From positions 1-64,000 of the forward strand of contig NZ_SNZP01000010.1 in the NCBI RefSeq assembly GCF_004363805.1: a DNA stretch of 64,000 bases, written 5' to 3'. Under the pieces are notes generated by a model. It worked only from the letters and a program-made list of their open reading frames with translations. It was not told the origin of the DNA and made no database searches. The stretch comes from Paludibacterium purpuratum (GTDB lineage: Bacteria > Pseudomonadota > Gammaproteobacteria > Burkholderiales > Chromobacteriaceae). Below, piece by piece: positions 8,569 to 15,798 of this stretch. The number at the start of each line of letters is the position of its first letter. Position 1 is the stretch's first letter. The translations under genes were made by a program, and so were the position numbers.

Positions 8569-8819
8569 AGACTGAAGCTGTGGGGGCGTTGCTGCCCGCG
8601 TTGAGTCGTCCGCAAGGCGACGCCATGCCGCCGCCGCCCGACCCGGCGTCGAGCGAGCGTTTCGCCGCATTGCTGGCCACCCCGGAGGTGCCGGGCTCTC
8701 CCGCCGAGCTGCTGCAGGCGCAGGCGCAATTGATGAGCCTGTCGATGGGGAGCGACTTGACGGCCAAGGTGGCCGGGCTGTGCACACAGGCGATCAACAA
8801 GCTGGTCCATATGCAATGA
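8565..8819 (+). CDS. sctI: T3SS inner rod protein SctI
   Basis: The product is an 84-residue protein (SsaI is about 82). It has a polar, proline-rich N-terminus and an amphipathic C-terminal helix (AQAQLMSLSMGSDLTAKVAGLCTQAINKLVHM) typical of the rod/needle-related fold. It overlaps the previous gene by 4 bases and the next by 4. The rod joins the needle base to the export gate inside the basal body. Confidence 0.85.
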   Translation: MKTEAVGALLPALSRPQGDAMPPPPDPASSERFAALLATPEVPGSPAELLQAQAQLMSLSMGSDLTAKVAGLCTQAINKLVHMQ

Positions 8820-9502
8820 GGTCGGTACGCCTGCTTTGTCTGCTGATGCTGATGATGCTGGCTGGTTGTAAGACCGATTTATACAGCCGTCTGGAGGAGG
8901 GCGAGGCTAACCGGATGATGGCCTTGCTGTTGTCGAATCGTATCGCTGTCGACAAGTTGCGCGACAAGGATGGCGTGACACTACGCGTCGATGAGGCGCG
9001 TTTCGTCGACGCGATCGAACTCTTGCGCCAGAACGGCTTGCCGCGCAAGCCGCTCGTGGGGATCGAGGATTTGTTTCCCAGTGGGCAACTGGTCTCTTCG
9101 CCCGAACAGGAAGGCGCCAAGCTGCGCTACGTCAAAAGCCAGGAGATGGAAAAAATGCTGGCCAACATCGAAGGGGTGATCGTCGCCGAGGTATCGGTGG
9201 CGCAGCAAAGCACCGCCGAGGGCGCCGCCGACGTGCCGGCCTCGGCGGCGGTGTACATCAAGTACAGCCCCACGGTGAATCTCGCGGCGCACGAGGCGGA
9301 GATCCGCGCGCTGGTCAGCGACGGTATCCCCGGTTTGGCGCCGCAACGGGTTAGCCTGGTCTTGCAGCGTGCCTTGGTGCGGTTATCCGATCCCCCGCGC
9401 GAACCGCCCATGCTGCGTTGGTCGGTGGTGGTGGCGTTGCTGACGCTCGTCGGGCTGTTCGTCGGCAGCGCCTGGTTGCTCTGGCGTAGGAGACGCGCGT
9501 GA
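8816..9502 (+). CDS. sctJ: T3SS inner-membrane ring lipoprotein SctJ
   Basis: The product is 228 residues. A lipoprotein signal ends in LMMLAGC, with lipidated Cys18. The ring-building domain contains YSRLEEGEANRMMALLLSNRI and the typical KLRYVKSQEMEKMLANIEGVIVAEVSVA, then SAAVYIKYSP; a C-terminal membrane helix lies near residues 200-220. YscJ/EscJ-family proteins form the 24-fold periplasmic ring. The ATG at 8816 overlaps the rod stop, and the lipobox position confirms this start over longer reading. Confidence 0.95.
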   Translation: MRSVRLLCLLMLMMLAGCKTDLYSRLEEGEANRMMALLLSNRIAVDKLRDKDGVTLRVDEARFVDAIELLRQNGLPRKPLVGIEDLFPSGQLVSSPEQEGAKLRYVKSQEMEKMLANIEGVIVAEVSVAQQSTAEGAADVPASAAVYIKYSPTVNLAAHEAEIRALVSDGIPGLAPQRVSLVLQRALVRLSDPPREPPMLRWSVVVALLTLVGLFVGSAWLLWRRRRA

Positions 9503-10059
9503 CCACGGCGAAACGATCGGCAAGCTTGGCTTTATGGTGGCAGCCAGGGCGCTATATGGCCGACGACTGGTGGCATCGATTGGATCTGTCGGCCTGGCAA
9601 GCGGCGTACGGCCGGCACGCCGCACTACGGCCGGCACTCGACCGCCTGATCGCCGAGCGGCTCGGCCACGAAGGCGTGCCGCCGCCCGACGATGCCTGTG
9701 CCGACCGGCTGCTGGCCGAGGCGGATCGGCGCGACGCGCTGTGCGTGGGGCTGGGCCTGTGGGCCATGCGGTGCCCCGATTACTTGTTGCTGCGGCCGTT
9801 CCGTCAGACCCTCATGGCCACGTTGTCGCAGCAGCAGCAGACGCAGTTGCTGGCTTTGTTTCCCCGCACGCATCGGTGCGAGGCAAGGTTGGCGCCGCCG
9901 CAATTGGCGACGGTGGCGCGGCAAAGCGGCGCCGCTTGGTTGGCCCGGGCCGACGAGCCGGCGTTGGCGTTGTGCCGCCTGCTCTGGCCGCACTCGACGG
10001 GGCCGGCGCCCGATGGCCCGGTACGGCCGGTGTTGGACAAACTGGTGCGCTGGCTATGA
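9499..10059 (+). CDS. sctK: T3SS sorting-platform protein SctK-like
   Basis: The product is a 186-residue cytoplasmic protein with GTG start overlapping the sctJ stop (GTGA). It is rich in Trp/Leu/Arg (LALWWQPGRYMADDWWHRL). Position between sctJ and sctL matches the unnamed SPI-2 gene STM1410 and EscK/YscK, which link the inner-membrane ring to SctQ pods. These proteins diverge strongly, so the call is from order and size. Confidence 0.7.
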   Translation: MTTAKRSASLALWWQPGRYMADDWWHRLDLSAWQAAYGRHAALRPALDRLIAERLGHEGVPPPDDACADRLLAEADRRDALCVGLGLWAMRCPDYLLLRPFRQTLMATLSQQQQTQLLALFPRTHRCEARLAPPQLATVARQSGAAWLARADEPALALCRLLWPHSTGPAPDGPVRPVLDKLVRWL

Positions 10060-10724
10060 TCGCCAATCCCCTGCAATTGACTTTCATCCGCTTGCCGTTG
10101 TCCTGCCCGCAAGCCGAGCCGTTGCGCGCCCAAGCTTTGCGTGCCCCGCTAGCGCTGGCCGACGAACTGGCGGCGGCCGAAGCCGAGCTGACCGCTTTGC
10201 GCGCGGAGGCCGACGCCATGCGAGCGGAGGCGGAGCAGCAGGTCGAGGCGATACGCGAGGCCGCGGTGGCGGCCGCGTATGCCGAATGCGAGGTCATTCG
10301 CCGCCAAGCGCGCGAGGACGCGGTGGCGGATGCCGTGGCGTGGATGGTGAGCGAGGCCGAGTTGGAAGCCGAAGTGGCGCGGCAACTGATGCAACGCTGG
10401 CGGCCAATGCTTGCCGACGTGTTGGCCGCTTTGCTGGGGCAGGCCGAGCAGAATGAACAGTATCTGAGCCAGCTTGCGCGATGGGTGTTGGAACGGTTGC
10501 CGCAAGGGCGTTTTCGGCTCTCGGTATCGGTGGCGCAACACGCGGCGGTGGTCGCGGCGTTTGCCCACTTGGCCGAAGTGTCGGTAGAAGCCGATGCCGA
10601 CCTGGCTTGCGGCCAGGCCGTGCTGGACAACGGCTTAGTCCGGGTGCGGCTGGATTGGCCGGCCCATCGGGATCGGTTGCTGCGGCAACTGGCAGGAGAA
10701 TGCGAGGACGCGAAACATGGTTGA
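10056..10724 (+). CDS. sctL: T3SS ATPase stator SctL
   Basis: The product is 222 residues (SsaK about 224). Residues about 38-110 are an Ala/Glu/Arg-rich coiled coil (ELAAAEAELTALRAEADAMRAEAEQQ) followed by a globular domain like the FliH/V-ATPase E subunit family. It anchors and restrains the SctN ATPase and connects it to SctQ. The ATG at 10056 overlaps the sctK stop. Confidence 0.88.
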   Translation: MIANPLQLTFIRLPLSCPQAEPLRAQALRAPLALADELAAAEAELTALRAEADAMRAEAEQQVEAIREAAVAAAYAECEVIRRQAREDAVADAVAWMVSEAELEAEVARQLMQRWRPMLADVLAALLGQAEQNEQYLSQLARWVLERLPQGRFRLSVSVAQHAAVVAAFAHLAEVSVEADADLACGQAVLDNGLVRVRLDWPAHRDRLLRQLAGECEDAKHG

Positions 10725-11733
10725 TCCGATCATCCCCCAAAATTCATCGGCGCATATCGGCGCGAACTCGCCGGTGGTGTCGATCGCCGGCCCCGGCCAT
10801 GCCGGAGAATCGGTATTTTCCCATGCCGCCGCGGCGTTGGAGGCATTGCAAAGCGATCTGTCCGAAACCGGCGAAGACGTCGGCTTTGCACTGGGCAGCC
10901 GGCGCGGCGGCGATGCGGCGCATCGACGCAACCGAGTGACGGCCTGGAAGTTGGTCGCCGAGCTGGGGGCGTCGGAGGAGGCGGTTCTCGATGGCTTGTT
11001 GACCGACGCCCAGGGCTGGTTGCAGGCCGCGTCGCCGCGCGCGGCTTTGGAGCTACTGACGCAGGATCGTGGGCGGCAGGCGCTGCTGTTGGCGGCTGCG
11101 TTGGCCCGCGGCAAGTTGTCGCCGCAGCAGAAAACCCGCCTGGAAGAGGCGCTGAGTGCCCTGTTGGCGGAAGAGGACATGGCGCTGGCGGTCTTCGGCG
11201 CCTTGCATGGCGGCGTGCGCACACCCGATTTGCGCCAAGCGCTGCGGCGCCTCTATCAGCGCGCGGGGGACACGCGCAGCAAACTATCCGAGTGGTTGGC
11301 CGAATTGGGCGAGCGCGAGACGCGCCGGCAAAAACTGGCCGCCATGATCCAGGTGCTGGCCTTCGAATTGTCGGCCAGCGGCGAGCCGATCGTCGGTAGC
11401 CACCTGGTCGCCGTGATCGGCGATTTACAGCGCTTGCTCAATCTACTTGGCCTGGAGAGTCATTGCCAGGAATCGGCGCATCGCCTGGCCTGCCCGGACG
11501 TCGACGGCGAATGGCTGCTGAACGCTGTGGTGCGCTTGAGCGAGCAGTTGTGGGCCGATGCCGAACTGGTGGCGCAGATGCTGCCGATGACCGAACCGAC
11601 CTGGCGTTATCCGCTGATCCGGACGTTGTCTCAACTGATCCAGGTGATGCCGGCCCGCTGCTTCGTCGACGATGAGCACCAGGCGCGGCTGTTGTCTGCG
11701 CTGGCCGAATTACGCGATCGCCATGCCGATTGA
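10717..11733 (+). CDS. sctW: T3SS gatekeeper SctW (SsaL/SepL-type)
   Basis: The predicted product is 338 residues, the usual length for SsaL. The N-terminus is disordered; an alpha-helical SepL/TyeA-like body follows (EALQSDLSETGEDVGFALGSRR, AELGERETRRQKLAAMIQVLAFEL, and a C-terminal TyeA-like part with LNAVVRLSEQLWADAELVAQML). It docks on SctV and orders secretion of translocators before effectors, together with the SepD/SpiC-like and SsaM-like proteins. It overlaps sctL by 8 bases and is the last structural gene of this forward block. Confidence 0.85.
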   Translation: MVDPIIPQNSSAHIGANSPVVSIAGPGHAGESVFSHAAAALEALQSDLSETGEDVGFALGSRRGGDAAHRRNRVTAWKLVAELGASEEAVLDGLLTDAQGWLQAASPRAALELLTQDRGRQALLLAAALARGKLSPQQKTRLEEALSALLAEEDMALAVFGALHGGVRTPDLRQALRRLYQRAGDTRSKLSEWLAELGERETRRQKLAAMIQVLAFELSASGEPIVGSHLVAVIGDLQRLLNLLGLESHCQESAHRLACPDVDGEWLLNAVVRLSEQLWADAELVAQMLPMTEPTWRYPLIRTLSQLIQVMPARCFVDDEHQARLLSALAELRDRHAD

Positions 11734-11856
11734 AGATTCGCCCGCTTTCGGAGGACGGAGGATCCGCGTGCTTCTTGCGCTGCGCTAGAATCCTGCGCTG
11801 CATGACCTCGGACGTTGCGAGGCGCACTTGAACGGATCCCCAGAAAGAGAGGCGAA

Positions 11857-12501
11857 ATGAATGTCGAGCCCTTGCGCGTGCTGATTGTCGAAGACCATGG
11901 TTTGCTTGCCGATGGCGTGCGCTATCTGCTCGAACGGCAGGCGTGCTACCAGGTGGCGGGGGTGGTACTGGACGGCTGCCAAGTGTACCAAGCTTGCCTT
12001 GAGCTCCAGCCGGAACTGGTCTTGCTGGATCTCGGCCTGCCAGGCATGGATGGCATCGACGTGATTCACCTGCTGCGCAAACGTTGGCCGGGGCTGCGTA
12101 TCCTGGTGTTTTCCGCCGAGGCCGGCGAGCGCCGGTGCATGCAGGCGCTGGGTGCCGGCGCCATGGGCTACGTGCTCAAGCGTAGCGCCCGGCACGTGTT
12201 GTTGGAGGGGCTGAGCCAGGTGGCTGCCGGGCGCTGCTACGTCGATCCGGCGTTGGGTGGCGAGCCGCTATGCTGGCGGCCGGCCGCGGGCGATGGTTTG
12301 GACGAGCGCCTGACGCCGCGCGAGCGGCAGATCCTCAAGCTGATTGCCGAGGGCAAGCGCAATCGCGAAATCGCCAGCTATCTGTCGGTCAGCATCAAGA
12401 CGGTGGAAACCCATCGCTGTAACCTGATGCGCAAGCTGGATGCACACAATGCCGCCGAGTTGTCGACCTGGGCGCGGCGCATCGGCCTGGTGGAATGCTG
12501 A
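11857..12501 (+). CDS. response regulator of the NarL/LuxR class, SsrB-like
   Basis: The product has 214 residues, as in SsrB (212). The receiver domain has the acidic pair (VEDHG) and phosphorylation site Asp58 in VLLDLGLPGMDG, with Lys of GYVLKRSA near residue 108. The C-terminal LuxR helix-turn-helix is LTPRERQILKLIAEGKRNREIASYLSVSIKTVETH. GAGAGG before the ATG at 11857 sets the start. In SPI-2, SsrB activates the whole island. No sensor kinase (SsrA-like) is present here. A TAGAAT box near 11785 may be its own promoter. Confidence 0.9.
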   Translation: MNVEPLRVLIVEDHGLLADGVRYLLERQACYQVAGVVLDGCQVYQACLELQPELVLLDLGLPGMDGIDVIHLLRKRWPGLRILVFSAEAGERRCMQALGAGAMGYVLKRSARHVLLEGLSQVAAGRCYVDPALGGEPLCWRPAAGDGLDERLTPRERQILKLIAEGKRNREIASYLSVSIKTVETHRCNLMRKLDAHNAAELSTWARRIGLVEC

Positions 12502-12512
12502 AGCCGCGATTC

Positions 12513-13553
12513 CTACTCCGATAGCCGCGACTGAACCTGCCGCAGCACCTCGGCCACCGCTGCGAACAAAGGCTCGGGGATATAGTCGCCCGGCCGGGTA
12601 TCGCGTAGCAGCGCCCGCGCCAGCCCGACTTGCTCGACAATCGGAATACCCTGCCGTGCGGCCAGTCGCACGATGTGGCGCGCGCGGAAATCGCGGCCGT
12701 TGGCGAGCACTTGCGGCAACGGCGTCTCGCCCGGCACGAAGCGCAGGCAGACGGCGATGTGGGTCGGGTTGCGCACCACCACCGACGATTGGGCGACGCT
12801 GCTGGCTAGACTGCCGCTTTGCACCTCCTGATGCTGCTCGCGCCGACGCCGCTTGATCTCGGGATTGCCCTCGCTGTTCTTGTGCTCCTGTTCGATGTCT
12901 TGGCGCGACATACGCAGCTGCTTGAGCAAGCGATAACGTTGCATGCCGTAATCGGCGATGGCGAAGACCGAGGTGGTGACGAGCAGCACCGCCCACAACC
13001 ACAGCAGCATCTGCGTGCACATCATGAAGCCGGTCGCGAGATCGGCTTGCGCCAGGTGGGCAAAGGAGGGGCCGTACTGCTTGATCAGATAGGCGAAAGT
13101 CAGCCCGAGCACCGTCACCTTGAGCACCGACTTGCAAAGCTCGAACAGGTTTTTCAACGAGACCAGGTTCTTGAGGTTGCTCAGCGGATTGAGGCGTTCG
13201 GACTTGAGCTTCAGCGCCTTGGGCGCGAACAGGAATCCGCTTTGCAGCATGCCGGAGAGGCCCAGCGCCAAAGTCAGCACGACGGCCAGTCCGAAGGCGA
13301 AACGAAGCCATAAAAGCGCGAAGTCCCCAGCATATTGGGCCAGCGCGTGCTCGACCGGTTGCCGGCCGACGGCGATGGCCAGCGACACATTGTCGGCCAG
13401 CGCCTTGTACAGCGCCGGCCCTTCCATCATCAACCACAACAGCATGACGCAGCCTTGCACCAGGATGCCGATTTCTTGGCTGATGGCGACTTGGCCCTCC
13501 TCGCGTGCGTCGCGGATGCGCTTGGCGGTCGGCTTCTCGTTCTTTTCACTCAT
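12513..13553 (-). CDS. sctU: T3SS autocleaving switch protein SctU
   Basis: The product is 346 residues starting at MSEKNEKPTAKRIRDAREEGQV; longer upstream reading overlaps sctT and is rejected. Four membrane helices occupy residues about 30-205, then a cytoplasmic domain with the self-cleavage motif NPTH at residues 262-265. Cleavage between Asn and Pro lets the system switch from early substrates to translocators and effectors with SctP. It ends 11 bases from the convergent regulator gene and overlaps sctT by 8 bases. Confidence 0.96.
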   Translation of the reverse strand: MSEKNEKPTAKRIRDAREEGQVAISQEIGILVQGCVMLLWLMMEGPALYKALADNVSLAIAVGRQPVEHALAQYAGDFALLWLRFAFGLAVVLTLALGLSGMLQSGFLFAPKALKLKSERLNPLSNLKNLVSLKNLFELCKSVLKVTVLGLTFAYLIKQYGPSFAHLAQADLATGFMMCTQMLLWLWAVLLVTTSVFAIADYGMQRYRLLKQLRMSRQDIEQEHKNSEGNPEIKRRRREQHQEVQSGSLASSVAQSSVVVRNPTHIAVCLRFVPGETPLPQVLANGRDFRARHIVRLAARQGIPIVEQVGLARALLRDTRPGDYIPEPLFAAVAEVLRQVQSRLSE

Positions 13554-14331
13554 GGGACACGCTTTGCAAGCCGTGAACCAGTCCGCCGTCGAGGCGCGCG
13601 AACTGTCGCTCGACACCCTGCAGGCAGAACTGCATGGCGATGAGCATCAGCAACAGCACGGCAAGGCTTTTGATCGGCATGGCCAGCGAGAACACGTTCA
13701 TCTGCTGCACGGTGCGGTTGATCAACCCAAGGCCGAGGTCGATCAGCACCATGATGACGATACCCGGCATGGCAAAACCCAGACCGAGGGTGTATAGCGT
13801 CCGCCAGTCGCTCAACAAGAATGGCAGGAAGCGGGTGCCGAACGTCCAAGGCTGACCCGGCGGCAGTAAGAGATAGGAGTCGAACAACGCCGTCAGTAAG
13901 GCATGAAAACCGCTCGAAACCAGGAACAGCGTCGAGATCAATTGCGCAAACAGCGTCCCTAGTACCGAGGATTGCACGCCCAGTACCGGATTGAGTACGC
14001 TGCCCATCGAGGCGCCGCGCAGGGTGTCGAGCAGGTGGCCGGCCGCATCGATGGCCCAAAACGGGATGGCGACGGAAAAGCCGAGCAAGACGCCGATGGT
14101 CAGCTCGCCCGCCAGCAGCCCGGCATAGGCCATCGGCTGCCGCCAGGGGTCGGGCAGGGCGAGCGACAGCATCAGCGGGAACGTCGGCAGCGCGGCCATG
14201 AATGCCAAGGCGTTGCGGATCAGCGCCCCGCCCAACATCGCCGTGCCGAACACCGGCGTGAGGAGCATGGCGCCCAGAGGGCGCATCATGGCCAGCGCCA
14301 TGAGCGGCAGCGAGGTACTCAACCAGTCCAT
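13546..14331 (-). CDS. sctT: T3SS export gate protein SctT
   Basis: The product is 261 residues (SsaT 259), highly hydrophobic, with the FliR/SpaR-family pattern (MRPLGAMLLTPVFGTAMLGGALIRNALAF near the start; IPFWAIDAAGHLLDTLRGASMGSVLNP in the middle). It forms part of the SctRST export channel. The gene lies between sctS and sctU on the minus strand, which keeps the usual R-S-T-U order within the inverted block. Confidence 0.95.
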   Translation of the reverse strand: MDWLSTSLPLMALAMMRPLGAMLLTPVFGTAMLGGALIRNALAFMAALPTFPLMLSLALPDPWRQPMAYAGLLAGELTIGVLLGFSVAIPFWAIDAAGHLLDTLRGASMGSVLNPVLGVQSSVLGTLFAQLISTLFLVSSGFHALLTALFDSYLLLPPGQPWTFGTRFLPFLLSDWRTLYTLGLGFAMPGIVIMVLIDLGLGLINRTVQQMNVFSLAMPIKSLAVLLLMLIAMQFCLQGVERQFARLDGGLVHGLQSVSHE

Positions 14332-14335
14332 GGCG

Positions 14336-14602
14336 CTACCCCATGCGCGAGATCAGCGACAGACTGCGCTCGGTGTAGCGCATCAGAAGGTTTCCCATCC
14401 AATGGTAACTGGCCGCTAGCGTGATGCTGGCGGCCACCAGTTTGATCAGAAACGGCGTGGTCTGATCCTGTACCTGGGTCAGCGCCTGCAGCAGGCTGAT
14501 CAGGATGCCGACGATCGCGGCCACCAGCACCACCGGCATGGACAGGATCAATACCAGCCACAACAGCTCTTGGGCCAGTTGCAGGATCGGAGACAGCGCC
14601 AT
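14336..14602 (-). CDS. sctS: T3SS export gate protein SctS
   Basis: The product has 88 residues, identical in length to SsaS. It has two membrane helices with the FliQ-family core VLILSMPVVLVAAIVGILISLLQALTQVQDQTTPFLIKL. AAGGAA precedes the ATG. It packs with SctR and SctT in the export gate. The gene is 4 bases from sctT and 9 from sctR. Confidence 0.95.
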   Translation of the reverse strand: MALSPILQLAQELLWLVLILSMPVVLVAAIVGILISLLQALTQVQDQTTPFLIKLVAASITLAASYHWMGNLLMRYTERSLSLISRMG

Positions 14603-14611
14603 GGGTTTTCC

Positions 14612-15268
14612 TTACTGATACGACAGCAGCAGTTGGTTGAAGAGTTTGTCCCAGCCGCCGACCAGCACGAACAGCAACAGCTTGAACGGCATCGAGACGG
14701 TCATCGGCGAGACCATCATCATCCCCATGGCCAGCAGAATATTGGACACGATCAGGTCGATGGCGATGAAGGGCAGGAACAGCAATAGCCCGATCTTGAA
14801 GGCCTCGATCAACTGGCTGACGGCGAAGGCCGGCATCAGGATCAGCAGCGAATCGTCGCCGATGCGATTGCGCAGCGCCTCGGGCCAGTGCTTGCGTGCG
14901 GTCTCGAGGAAGAATCGTGTCTGTTGCGGCGCGGTGTATTTCCGCAGGAATTGCCGGTAAGGGTCGAGAGTATGGTCCTCCAGCCGGGCCAACGGACTGG
15001 CGTTTGGGGTCGGATCGGCGGCCAGCCGGTCGCGCACCTGGTAGCCGATGGGCGCCATGATGAATAGCGTCAGCACCAGCGCCAGGCCGTACAGGGCGAT
15101 GTTGGGCGGGATCTGCTGGATGCCGAGGGCATTGCGCAACAGCGAGAACACCACGGCCAGTTTGAGAAACGACGTGCCCATGACCACCAGCAATGGCAGC
15201 AGGGACAGGGCGGAGAGCAGCAAGATCAGCTCGATCGCGGCGGGCGGCGGCGTCATGGGGGGCGTCAT
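14612..15268 (-). CDS. sctR: T3SS export gate protein SctR
   Basis: The product is 218 residues from the ATG at 15268 (SsaR 215); an ATG at 15292 would add eight residues and has no ribosome site. The FliP-family signature is clear: SLLPLLVVMGTSFLKLAVVFSLLRNALGIQQIPPN and near the end PFIAIDLIVSNILLAMGMMMVSPMTVSMPFKLLLF. Five SctR subunits form the core pore of the export gate. It is the first gene of the minus-strand sctRSTU block and faces ssaM-sctV across a divergent region. Confidence 0.93.
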   Translation of the reverse strand: MTPPMTPPPAAIELILLLSALSLLPLLVVMGTSFLKLAVVFSLLRNALGIQQIPPNIALYGLALVLTLFIMAPIGYQVRDRLAADPTPNASPLARLEDHTLDPYRQFLRKYTAPQQTRFFLETARKHWPEALRNRIGDDSLLILMPAFAVSQLIEAFKIGLLLFLPFIAIDLIVSNILLAMGMMMVSPMTVSMPFKLLLFVLVGGWDKLFNQLLLSYQ

Positions 15269-15323
15269 GGCAAATTCTCGTGAGTTCGGCATGCGCCAGT
15301 TTGGCGTCTTGCCGCCGCGAACC

Positions 15324-15373
15324 CCATCGGGTCAAGACCTGACTCTGGCCAAATTCAGGTCTCCGCCCGATGG
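15324..15373. promoter_or_regulatory. nested double dyad in divergent sctR / ssaM-like promoter region
   Basis: Two perfect inverted repeats share one centre: outer arms CCATCGGG (15324-15331) and CCCGATGG (15366-15373), inner arms AGACCTGA (15335-15342) and TCAGGTCT (15355-15362). It lies between the diverging sctR and ssaM-like genes. It may be an operator for a T3SS regulator (the SsrB-like or AraC protein) or a hairpin in a leader transcript. Confidence 0.45.
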
Positions 15374-15426
15374 CACGCAACATCCCGGCCCGGCACCATG
15401 CGCCACTCAACGAGAGGAGCGGGCGG

Positions 15427-15798
15427 ATGGATTTACAGTGGCAGCGACAAGTCGAGCTATGGCAGCGACTACTCGATCGCGACGCGGCGTGCCAGACAAT
15501 TTGCCGGGTAGGCGGCGACCGGTTGCAGCTGGAGCAGCAGGACGGACGCGCATTGTTGACGGTGTCCAGAACGCTGGCCGACAGCTTCCTCGCGACCGCC
15601 CTGCAGCGGCTGCTGGTCTTCCTGTCGCCCGAGGCGTCCAACGGTTTGCCGTTGCGCGCCTGGATCGGCCAGGGACGGCTCTGGCTGATCGTGACCATGC
15701 CGAGAGAGACGCCGGCCGAGGATTGGTATGCCATGTCGCAACGGCTGACAGAGCTACTGGATCGCGCGAGCAGGGACGGTCATGGGTTGGGTCAATAA
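15427..15798 (+). CDS. T3SS gatekeeper cofactor, SsaM/CesL-like
   Basis: The product is 123 residues (SsaM 122). The ATG at 15427 follows GAGAGGAGCGGGCGG, a strong ribosome site. The fold looks like a class I T3SS-chaperone-like alpha/beta protein (GDRLQLEQQDGRALLTVSRTL). Directly before sctV, as ssaM is before ssaV. SsaM acts with SsaL and SpiC to control the translocator-to-effector order; all three candidates occur in this window. It overlaps sctV by 17 bases. The call comes from order, length and overlap; sequence evidence is light. Confidence 0.65.
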   Translation: MDLQWQRQVELWQRLLDRDAACQTICRVGGDRLQLEQQDGRALLTVSRTLADSFLATALQRLLVFLSPEASNGLPLRAWIGQGRLWLIVTMPRETPAEDWYAMSQRLTELLDRASRDGHGLGQ

